From assembly GCF_011682235.2 (NCBI RefSeq), contig NZ_CP076718.1:2572767-2636766 (forward strand): a DNA stretch of 64,000 nucleotides. Direction: 5' to 3'. This document shows positions 57,282-64,000 of this stretch, one piece after another (within the stretch, counting starts at the first letter, position 1; each line of letters begins with the position of its first letter). Origin of the DNA: Rhodocaloribacter litoris (GTDB lineage: Bacteria > Bacteroidota > Rhodothermia > Rhodothermales > ISCAR-4553). The notes beneath the pieces are model-generated. The model saw only the letters and a list, made by a program, of their open reading frames with translations. It was not told the DNA's origin and ran no database searches. The translations under genes and the position numbers were made by a program.

Positions 57282-57893
57282 ATGCCGACCCTGCACAACG
57301 TCTTCAGCACCCTGCGCGGGCTCCACCGGCGGCTCTTGCGCCGGGAAGAAGACGCGCGCCTGCGCCGGATCGTCGACACGCTGCGGGAAACCACGGCGTT
57401 TCGGGCGCTCGCCCGCCGGGATCTGTGGGCACTCGCCGAGGCCGTACATCCGCGTCACTACCACCCCGACGAGTATTTCTACTATGAAAACGATCCGGGG
57501 CTGGGACTCTACGTGGTGCAGCGCGGCCGCGTACGCCTGCTGGTCGAAGACGGCGACGGGGGGCTGCAGGAGGTGCGGCAGGTGGGCGAGCACGAGCTTT
57601 TCGGGGAAAGTGCGCTCTTCGGCACCGCCGAGCTGCGGCGTACCGAGACGGCGCAGGCCGTCACCGAGACGGATGTGCTCGGCTTCTTCAGTCCCGACCT
57701 GAAAACGCTGCAACGGCGCAATCCCCGGGCTGCCGCCGCCGTCACGGGCGCGCTGGCACGACACCTGGCCCTGCGGCAGGTGGCCCTGCTGCACCGGCTC
57801 TCCGAGCGCGACGGCAAGGTGGTCACGATGCGCCTGTTTCACGAAACCGGTGCCTCCGCGGTCGGGTTGCCCCCGTACACCGCCCGGCGCTGA
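57282..57893 (+). CDS. Cyclic-nucleotide-binding-domain protein
   Basis: Protein of 203 aa. Residues about 40-160 form a cNMP-binding beta barrel (FRALARRDLWALAEAVHPR, LYVVQRGRVRLLVEDGDG, GEHELFGESALFGTAELRRTET), with GESALFG close to the phosphate-binding cassette consensus. There is no DNA-binding or kinase domain. It may bind a nucleotide and regulate a partner, or the pocket may be inactive. It is 94 bases downstream of the BamA-like gene. Confidence 0.78.
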   Translation: MPTLHNVFSTLRGLHRRLLRREEDARLRRIVDTLRETTAFRALARRDLWALAEAVHPRHYHPDEYFYYENDPGLGLYVVQRGRVRLLVEDGDGGLQEVRQVGEHELFGESALFGTAELRRTETAQAVTETDVLGFFSPDLKTLQRRNPRAAAAVTGALARHLALRQVALLHRLSERDGKVVTMRLFHETGASAVGLPPYTARR

Positions 57894-57927
57894 GTTTACT
57901 GCGCTTACCCCGCTCTGTCTCGTAGCC

Positions 57928-59334
57928 GTGAAGAAAGGCACCGAAATCGTCCTCGACATCGAAAAGTTCGCCGACCGGGGCAAATCGCTCGCCCGCGTCG
58001 ACGGCTACGTCGTCTTTGTGCCCGGCGCCGTGCCGGGGGACCGTGTGCGGGCGGCCGTCATCAAGCGGAAGAAGAACTACGCCGAGGCCCGCCTGCGCGA
58101 GGTGCTCGTGCCGAGCCCGCTGCGCACCGAGCCCCGCTGCCGGTACTTCGGCACGTGCGGCGGCTGCAAATGGCAGCACGTCGCCTACGCGGCGCAGTGC
58201 GAGGCCAAGCGGCAGAGCGTGGCCGACGCCTTCGTGCACCACGGCGGCTTCGAGGCCGTCGAGGTGCGCCCCACCCTGGGCGCCGATCCGATCTACGGTT
58301 ACCGCAACAAGATGGAGTTCTCCTTCAGCGCCGAGCGGTGGCTCACGCCCGAGGAGATCGCCTCCGGCGAGGACTTCGACACCGGCTTCGCGCTGGGGCT
58401 CCACGTGCCCGGCAACTTCCACAAGGTGCTCGACCTGACGGAGTGCCACCTGCCGCCCGAGATCAGCGTACGGTTGCTGAGCGGCGTGCGCGCCTTCGTC
58501 CGCGAGCAGGGCTGGAAGCCGTGGGACATCCGCCGCCACGAAGGGTACCTCCGCCACCTGGTCCTCCGCACGGGCACCCATACGGGCGAGGTGATGGTCA
58601 ACCTGGTCACCAACGGATGGGCCCCGCCGCGCATGGAGCGCATGGCCGCCTACCTGCAGGAGCACTTCCCCGAAGTCACCACGTTCGTCAACACCATCAA
58701 CACCGGCCCGGCGCAGACCGCCTTCGGCGAGGCCATCCACACCCTCTACGGTCCCGGCGTCATCCACGACCGCATCGGCCCCTACACGTTCGAGATCGCC
58801 CCGAACGCCTTTTTCCAGACGAACACGCGGCAGGCCGAGCGGCTCTACGAGGTGGCTCGCGACTTCGCCGGGCTGCGGCCGCAGGACCTGGTCTACGACC
58901 TCTACTGCGGCGCCGGGACGATCTCCATCTTCGTGGCGGAGCGGGCGCGGCACGTCGTGGGCGTCGAGCTGGTCGAGGAGGCCGTCGCCAACGCGCGGGC
59001 CAACGCCGCCGCCAACGGCGTCACGAACTGCACCTTCGTCAGCGGCGACCTGATGCGGCTCTTCACCCCGGCGTTCGTCCGCAAGCACGGTGCCCCGGAC
59101 GTCCTCATCGCCGACCCGCCGCGGGCCGGCATGCACCCGAAGGTCGTCGAGCAGATCGGCCGCCTGCGGCCGGAGCGCTTCGTCTACGTGAGCTGCAACC
59201 CGCTCACGCAGGCCCGCGACCTGGCCCTGCTCCGCGACGTCTACGAGATCGAGGTCGTCCAGCCCGTCGACCTGTTCCCCCACACCCATCACATCGAGAG
59301 CGTGGCGAAGCTGCGCCGTCGCACCCGGCCCTGA
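57928..59334 (+). CDS. rlmD: 23S rRNA (uracil-5-)-methyltransferase RlmD-like
   Basis: Protein of 468 aa from GTG at 57928. It has an N-terminal TRAM-like domain (KFADRGKSLARVDGYVVFV), an Fe-S cluster motif (CRYFGTCGGCKWQH) and the SAM-dependent methyltransferase core with DLYCGAGTISIF, VGVELVEEAV, IADPPRAGMHP and the catalytic VSCNPLTQARDL. The family methylates uracil in 23S rRNA or tRNA; RlmD is the best match, but the RlmC/TrmA branch cannot be excluded. The neighbouring epimerase gene follows by 13 bases. Confidence 0.88.
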   Translation: MKKGTEIVLDIEKFADRGKSLARVDGYVVFVPGAVPGDRVRAAVIKRKKNYAEARLREVLVPSPLRTEPRCRYFGTCGGCKWQHVAYAAQCEAKRQSVADAFVHHGGFEAVEVRPTLGADPIYGYRNKMEFSFSAERWLTPEEIASGEDFDTGFALGLHVPGNFHKVLDLTECHLPPEISVRLLSGVRAFVREQGWKPWDIRRHEGYLRHLVLRTGTHTGEVMVNLVTNGWAPPRMERMAAYLQEHFPEVTTFVNTINTGPAQTAFGEAIHTLYGPGVIHDRIGPYTFEIAPNAFFQTNTRQAERLYEVARDFAGLRPQDLVYDLYCGAGTISIFVAERARHVVGVELVEEAVANARANAAANGVTNCTFVSGDLMRLFTPAFVRKHGAPDVLIADPPRAGMHPKVVEQIGRLRPERFVYVSCNPLTQARDLALLRDVYEIEVVQPVDLFPHTHHIESVAKLRRRTRP

Positions 59335-59347
59335 CCCAGGCACCACC

Positions 59348-60364
59348 GTGGAAACGAACGCGCCCCGGAACACCGCCTCCACCGGAAAGACCGCCTTCGT
59401 GACGGGCGGGACGGGCTTCGTCGGAAGCCACCTGGTCGAAGAGCTGAAGCGTCGCGGCTACGGCGAGGTGCGGTGCCTGGTGCGCCGCCGCCGCAAGTGG
59501 CTCGAGGGCCTGGACATCGTGCCGGTGGAAGGCGGTCTGGACGACGAGGACGCCCTGCGCGAGGGCGTGCGCGGCGTGGACTACGTCTACCACGTCGCCG
59601 GGCTGACGCGGGCCACCGCGTGGGACGCCTTCGAGGAGGCCAACGTGCGGGGCACGCTGCGGCTGCTCGACGCCGTCCGCGCCGTCAACCCGAACGTGAA
59701 GCGTGTGCTCGTCACGAGCAGCCTGGCCGCCGTCGGCGAGGCGGACGTGCCCGTGGCCGACGAGACGACTCCGCTGCGGCCCATCAGCCAGTACGGCAAG
59801 AGCAAGGCGCTGATGGAGGAACGCCTGGCTCCCTATCACGCCGACCTGCCCCTGGTCGTCGTGCGCCCGCCGGCCGTCTACGGCCCCCGCGAGGCGGACA
59901 TCTTCACCTTCTTCAAGACCGTCGACCGCGGCCTGTGCCCCATCGTCGGGGAGGCGCACCGGCCCGACCTGAGCCTCGTTCATGTGCGCGACCTGGTGCG
60001 GGGCATGGTCGATGCCGCCGAGCACGAGGCGACCCCCGGCGAGACCTACTTCATCGGCAGCGAGGAGCACTACAGCTGGGCGCAGATCCGGGATGCGACG
60101 ATGGCGGCGCTGGGCAAGAAGGCGCTCACGGTGCCCATCCCCGGCGCCCTCGTCGAGGTCGTCGGGACGCTGGCCGAGGGGGTGGGGCGGCTCCTGGGCA
60201 CGTATCCGCCCCTCAACCGGGAGAAGGCCCGCGAGATCCGCCGCGCCTGCAAGATGTGCGCGGTGGACAAGGCCCGCGCCCACTTCGGCTACCGGCAGAC
60301 GATCCCGCTCGAGGACGGCCTCCGGGAGACGATCGCCTGGTACCGCTCCGCCGGATGGCTCTGA
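59348..60364 (+). CDS. NAD-dependent epimerase/dehydratase
   Basis: Protein of 338 aa from GTG at 59348. It has the extended SDR Rossmann motif FVTGGTGFVGSHLVEEL, the catalytic Ser in VLVTSSLAAVG, the SQYGKSKALMEE active-site YxxxK and the VRPPAVYGPRE signature. Substrates of such enzymes are nucleotide sugars or short-chain steroids and flavonoid-like ketones; the form VYHVAGLTRA suggests the DFR-like branch. It is 13 bases after RlmD and 5 before the HAD gene, so they are probably one operon. Confidence 0.87.
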   Translation: METNAPRNTASTGKTAFVTGGTGFVGSHLVEELKRRGYGEVRCLVRRRRKWLEGLDIVPVEGGLDDEDALREGVRGVDYVYHVAGLTRATAWDAFEEANVRGTLRLLDAVRAVNPNVKRVLVTSSLAAVGEADVPVADETTPLRPISQYGKSKALMEERLAPYHADLPLVVVRPPAVYGPREADIFTFFKTVDRGLCPIVGEAHRPDLSLVHVRDLVRGMVDAAEHEATPGETYFIGSEEHYSWAQIRDATMAALGKKALTVPIPGALVEVVGTLAEGVGRLLGTYPPLNREKAREIRRACKMCAVDKARAHFGYRQTIPLEDGLRETIAWYRSAGWL

Positions 60365-60369
60365 GTTGC

Positions 60370-61062
60370 ATGCTGTCGTTTCTTCCCATGACGTCGAACC
60401 ACCTTCCCTTCGCGCGGGGCCTCCGGGGCCTCATCTTCGATCTGGACGGCGTCCTCATCGACTCCGAGCCGCTGCACGAGGAAGCCGAGCGCCGCGTCTT
60501 CGAAGCCCTGGGCCTGACGCTGACGCCCGCACACTTCCGCGAGATCAAGGGGATGGTGACCCGCGAAGCCATCGCCCACCTGCTGCATCGCTGTGCGGGG
60601 GAAGGGCACGACGTCGACGCCGTGGTGGCCCGCAAGGAGCGCCTGTTCCACGACCTGCTGGCCGGCGTACAGCCCGTCCCCGGCGCGCTGGCGTTCCTGC
60701 GGCGGGCGGCCCCCCGCTTCGAGCGCCTGGGCCTGACCACCTCGTCCGTGCCCGCCACGCAGCGGTTCGTCTTCGACCGCTTCGGCCTCCACCCGTACTT
60801 CCACGCCGTCGTGACGGCAGCCGATGTGACCCGGCCGAAGCCCGACCCGGAGCCCTACCGGCTGACGGCGCAGCGGCTCGGCCTGCCGCCCGAAGCCTGC
60901 CTCGTCATCGAGGACTCGGTCAACGGCGTGCGCTCGGCGGCGGCGGCCGGCTGCCGCGTGGCCGGGCTGACCACCTCGTTCGACGCCGCAGCCCTGCGCA
61001 AGGCCGGGGCCCACGTCACCGTCGCCGGCTTCGACGAATTTGCCCGGCACCTGGGGTGGTGA
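60370..61062 (+). CDS. HAD-family phosphatase (beta-phosphoglucomutase-like)
   Basis: Protein of 230 aa from ATG at 60370 (ATG at 60388 is also possible). HAD motifs: LIFDLDGVLIDSE (nucleophile Asp), LTTSSVPATQ, RPKPDPEPY (Lys) and CLVIEDSVNGVRSAAAAG (motif IV), with a helical cap between motifs I and II. It is a small-molecule phosphatase or phosphomutase. Fused neighbours are absent. It lies 5 bases after the epimerase stop. Confidence 0.88.
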   Translation: MLSFLPMTSNHLPFARGLRGLIFDLDGVLIDSEPLHEEAERRVFEALGLTLTPAHFREIKGMVTREAIAHLLHRCAGEGHDVDAVVARKERLFHDLLAGVQPVPGALAFLRRAAPRFERLGLTTSSVPATQRFVFDRFGLHPYFHAVVTAADVTRPKPDPEPYRLTAQRLGLPPEACLVIEDSVNGVRSAAAAGCRVAGLTTSFDAAALRKAGAHVTVAGFDEFARHLGW

Positions 61063-61185
61063 GGCGTTTCGCTCAACCCAAAATCCAAATGCCAAAATCC
61101 AAAATCGCGGAATCCTTACCCTTTCCGCTTCGTTACGGTACCACGAAAGCCAAATCCTTCTTTCATCAACAGCCGCCGCCTGACC

Positions 61186-64000
61186 GTGAGCACGCTTGGG
61201 TTTAACACCGGTTACGTCGAGGAGCTGTACCGCCAGTACCTGGCCGATCCCGAAAGTGTCAGCGAGAGCTGGCGCGAGTTCTTTGCCGACTACCATCCGA
61301 CCGAGTCGTTCGTGGCCGTGCGGGAGGCGCGCGCGCCGGAGGCCGTGCCCGAGGTGGCGCCGGCACAGGCCCGGGGAGACGGGGCCGTGAGCGAGCCGGA
61401 GGCCCCTGCCGTTCCGATCCCGGAGGGGGCGGAGGTCCGCCCGTTGCGTGGACCGGCCGCCCGCATCGTCGAGAACATGGAGGCGAGCCTGAGCGTGCCC
61501 ACGGCCACCTCGGTGCGGACGATCCCGGTCAAGCTCCTGGCCGAGAACCGGGCCCTCATCAACGACTACCAGCGCTACGTCGGCGGCGAGAAGGTGTCCT
61601 TCACCCACCTCATCGCGTGGGCCATCGTGAAGGCGCTCAAGGCCTTCCCCAACATGAACACCCTCTTCCGCCGGGAAGACGGCACGTTGCAGCACGTCGT
61701 GCCGAAACAGGTGAACCTGGGGCTGGCCATCGACATCGAGCGGCGGGGCAAGCGCATGCTGCTCGTGCCCAACATCAAGGGGGCCGACCAGATGACCTTT
61801 CCCCAGTTCATCGGCCTCTACAACGACCTCGTCCGCCGCGCCCGGGACGGCCAGCTCGACGTGGCCGACTTCGAGGGGACGACCGCCACGATCACCAACC
61901 CCGGCATGATCGGCACGGTGCTCAGCGTGCCCCGGCTGATGCAGGGGCAGGGCGTCATCGTGGGCGTCGGCGCCATCGGCTACCCGACCGAATACTACGC
62001 CATCCCGCCCGAGCTCATCGGCAAGACGGGCATCTCGCAGGTGATGACCATCACCTCGACGTACGACCACCGGGTCATCCAGGGCGCCGAGAGCGGGGCC
62101 TTCCTCCAGTACATCGAAGAACTGCTCCTGGGCGAGCACGGCTTCTACGGCGAAATCTTCGGCCAGCTCGGTATCCCCTACCAGCCCTACCGCTTCGACC
62201 GGGACAACACCCCGCAGGTGGGCCGGGCCGGCGGGGAAGGCTCGATGGAGATGATCCATAAGCAGGCCCGTGTGCTCCAGCTCATCCGGGCCTACCGGGT
62301 GCGCGGCCACCTGCAGGCCGACGTCAACCCGCTCGGCTACGAGTGGGTCTATCACCCCGAGCTCGACCCGGCCCGCTACGGCCTGACCATCTGGGACCTC
62401 GACCGGGAGTTCGTCACCGGCGGCCTCGGCGGCGCGGACGTGCTGCCCCTGCGCGAGATCCTCGACATCCTCCGGCAGACCTACACCCGCAAGGTCGGCA
62501 TCGAGTTCATGCACATCTCCGACCCCGACGAGCGGCGGTGGCTGCAGGAGCGCATCGAGCCGGTGCGCGGCGTCGAGCCGATCTCGAAGGCGGCCAAGCA
62601 CCGGATGCTGCAGAAGCTCAACGCCGCCGAAGCCTTCGAGACGTTCCTCCACACCAAGTACATCGGGCACAAGCGGTTCTCGCTCGAAGGGGCCGAGACG
62701 CTCATCCCGATGCTGGACCGGCTGCTCTCCGACGCGGCCGACCAGGAGGTGCACGAGGTCGTCATCGGCATGGCGCACCGGGGCCGGCTCAACGTGCTGG
62801 CCAACATCATGAACAAGCCCTACGAGGTGATCTTCTCCGAGTTCGAGGGCAACCTCGACCCGAACACGACGCAGGGCTCGGGCGACGTGAAGTACCACCT
62901 GGGGGCACGGGGCGAGCACACGGCGCCCAGCGGGGCGAAGGTGAAGCTGACGCTGGCCTCGAACCCGAGCCACCTGGAGGCCGTCAACCCGGTGGTCGAG
63001 GGCATGGTACGGGCCAAGCAGGAGCTCCTGCGCGACGAACACGTCGACGCGCCCACCGGCGACTACCACGACGCCGTGATCCCCGTGCTCATCCACGGCG
63101 ACGCCGCCTTCGCCGGGCAGGGCGTCGTGGCCGAGACGCTCAACCTGAGCCAGCTTCCTGGCTACCGCACCGGCGGCACCATCCACATCGTCATCAACAA
63201 CCAGATCGGCTTCACCACCGGGCCGAAGGACGCGCGCAGCTCCACCTATGCCACCGACATCGCCCGGATGATCCAGGCCCCCATCTTCCACGTGAACGGG
63301 GACGACCCCGAAGCCTGCATCCGCGTGGCCCGGCTGGCCCTGGACTACCGCCAGGTCTTCAACAAGGACGTCGTCATCGACATGCTCTGCTACCGCGTCC
63401 GCGGGCACAACGAGGGCGACGAGCCGACCTACACCCAGCCCCTGCTTTATCGGAAGATCGAGGCCAAGCGGTCCGTGCGCAAGCTCTACACCGAGCTGCT
63501 GCTGCGCCGGGGCGAGATGAGCCCGGAGGACGCCGAGCACATGCTCGACGACTACCGGGACCGGCTCCAGGAAGCCTTCGACCGGGTGAAGGCCCTCGAA
63601 GCCGAGAAGGAGGGGGAGGCCCATCCCCCGCTTCGGAGCCCGTCCCCCGTCCCGGAGGACGACGTCGACACGCGGGCCCGGCGCGAGGACCTCGAGGCCG
63701 TCGTCCGCGCCCTGACCAACCTGCCCGAATCGTTCCACGTCCACAAGAAGCTGGACCGCCAGTTCCGCCGGAGGGAGAAAGTCTTCCACGAGGAGCGCAA
63801 GATCGACTGGGGCTTTGCCGAGGCGCTGGCCTTCGGCACGCTCCTGCTCGAAGGCACGAAGGTGCGCCTGAGCGGGCAGGACTCCCGGCGCGGCACCTTC
63901 AGCCACCGCCACGCCGTGCTCTACGACCAGGAGACGGGCGAGGAGTACATCCCGCTCAACCACATCCGTGAAGGCCAGGCCCTGCTGTCGATCTACGACA
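61186..64000 (+). CDS. 2-oxoglutarate dehydrogenase E1 fused to E2 catalytic domain (partial)
   Basis: At least 938 codons from GTG at 61186; the 3' end is outside the window. The N-terminal 40 aa are the E1-typical start (TLGFNTGYVEELYRQYLADPE). Next comes an E2 succinyltransferase catalytic domain (about 80-330, with VPNIKGADQMTFPQF and TYDHRVIQGAESGAF, the DHRxxxG site). From about 360 follows the thiamine-diphosphate E1 domain (QARVLQLIRAYRVRGHL, VIGMAHRGRLNVLANI, IPVLIHGDAAFAGQGVVAE, VINNQIGFTT). No lipoyl domain is seen in the N-terminal part, as in the actinobacterial Kgd/OdhA type. It converts 2-oxoglutarate in the TCA cycle, and the E2 part may pair with a separate lipoyl carrier. 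Confidence 0.9.
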   Translation, partial: MSTLGFNTGYVEELYRQYLADPESVSESWREFFADYHPTESFVAVREARAPEAVPEVAPAQARGDGAVSEPEAPAVPIPEGAEVRPLRGPAARIVENMEASLSVPTATSVRTIPVKLLAENRALINDYQRYVGGEKVSFTHLIAWAIVKALKAFPNMNTLFRREDGTLQHVVPKQVNLGLAIDIERRGKRMLLVPNIKGADQMTFPQFIGLYNDLVRRARDGQLDVADFEGTTATITNPGMIGTVLSVPRLMQGQGVIVGVGAIGYPTEYYAIPPELIGKTGISQVMTITSTYDHRVIQGAESGAFLQYIEELLLGEHGFYGEIFGQLGIPYQPYRFDRDNTPQVGRAGGEGSMEMIHKQARVLQLIRAYRVRGHLQADVNPLGYEWVYHPELDPARYGLTIWDLDREFVTGGLGGADVLPLREILDILRQTYTRKVGIEFMHISDPDERRWLQERIEPVRGVEPISKAAKHRMLQKLNAAEAFETFLHTKYIGHKRFSLEGAETLIPMLDRLLSDAADQEVHEVVIGMAHRGRLNVLANIMNKPYEVIFSEFEGNLDPNTTQGSGDVKYHLGARGEHTAPSGAKVKLTLASNPSHLEAVNPVVEGMVRAKQELLRDEHVDAPTGDYHDAVIPVLIHGDAAFAGQGVVAETLNLSQLPGYRTGGTIHIVINNQIGFTTGPKDARSSTYATDIARMIQAPIFHVNGDDPEACIRVARLALDYRQVFNKDVVIDMLCYRVRGHNEGDEPTYTQPLLYRKIEAKRSVRKLYTELLLRRGEMSPEDAEHMLDDYRDRLQEAFDRVKALEAEKEGEAHPPLRSPSPVPEDDVDTRARREDLEAVVRALTNLPESFHVHKKLDRQFRRREKVFHEERKIDWGFAEALAFGTLLLEGTKVRLSGQDSRRGTFSHRHAVLYDQETGEEYIPLNHIREGQALLSIYD

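Noticed and set aside
60289-63963. A 1224-aa open frame on the minus strand across the 2-oxoglutarate dehydrogenase gene
   Set aside because: The plus-strand protein has clear catalytic motifs over the same bases. The minus frame is a GC-rich shadow with no recognisable domains and no start signal.

Overview
The window looks like a chromosomal segment of a GC-rich, Gram-negative member of the Rhodothermota/Bacteroidota side of the tree, such as a Rhodothermus relative. The reasons are several secreted proteins ending in a type IX secretion (T9SS/Por) sorting domain with the YPNP signature, choice-of-anchor-B/LVIVD-type proteins, a Bacteroidota-style outer-membrane beta-barrel protein, and a fused E2-E1 2-oxoglutarate dehydrogenase. 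This assignment rests on gene content only; no rRNA or tRNA gene was seen.

Layout. (1) 1-5724, core: a D-aminoacylase-like amidohydrolase, a Gfo/Idh-like protein, a CCA-adding-type nucleotidyltransferase and an exported M24 peptidase. (2) 5866-17587, an AT-richer defence-like island, all on the + strand: DUF4007 protein, 1184-aa BrxC/PglY-like ATPase, DndC/PAPS-reductase-like PP-loop enzyme, a gene destroyed by an IS3 element, two different GHKL (Hsp90/MORC-like) ATPases and a GIY-YIG nuclease-like protein. (3) 17588-28270, an accessory region: a DDE insertion sequence, orphan genes, three integron attC-like sites enclosing at least two gene cassettes (one holding a secreted serine protease split by an ISAs1 element), an antitoxin with a truncated toxin, and four copies of a fragment of a multicopper-oxidase gene end. 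(4) 28235-34757, minus strand: multicopper oxidase, its translationally coupled partner, and two large secreted LVIVD/choice-of-anchor-B proteins. (5) 34990-38180, heat-shock cluster: hsp20, an outer-membrane barrel protein, groES, groEL. (6) 38487-48000: arginase, two convergent sensor-kinase hybrids, divergent GntR and Crp/Fnr regulators, small membrane proteins, a kinase-like phosphotransferase and a T9SS-exported protein. (7) 48016-64000: S9 peptidase, TolB-like lipoprotein, HD protein, RidA, FKBP, M23 peptidase, BamA/TamA-like barrel, cNMP-binding protein, RlmD, an epimerase, a HAD phosphatase and the 5' part of the 2-oxoglutarate dehydrogenase gene.

The most interesting part is the island in region 2. 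A PP-loop sulfotransferase-type enzyme sits in translational coupling with a large ATPase and DUF4007, as in sulfur-based DNA modification and BREX-4-like systems, but no PglZ, DndD/E or Ssp partner is visible. The downstream GHKL-GHKL-GIY-YIG trio would be a plausible effector arm. The second highlight is the cassette array without an integrase, whose cassettes carry T9SS-exported proteins.
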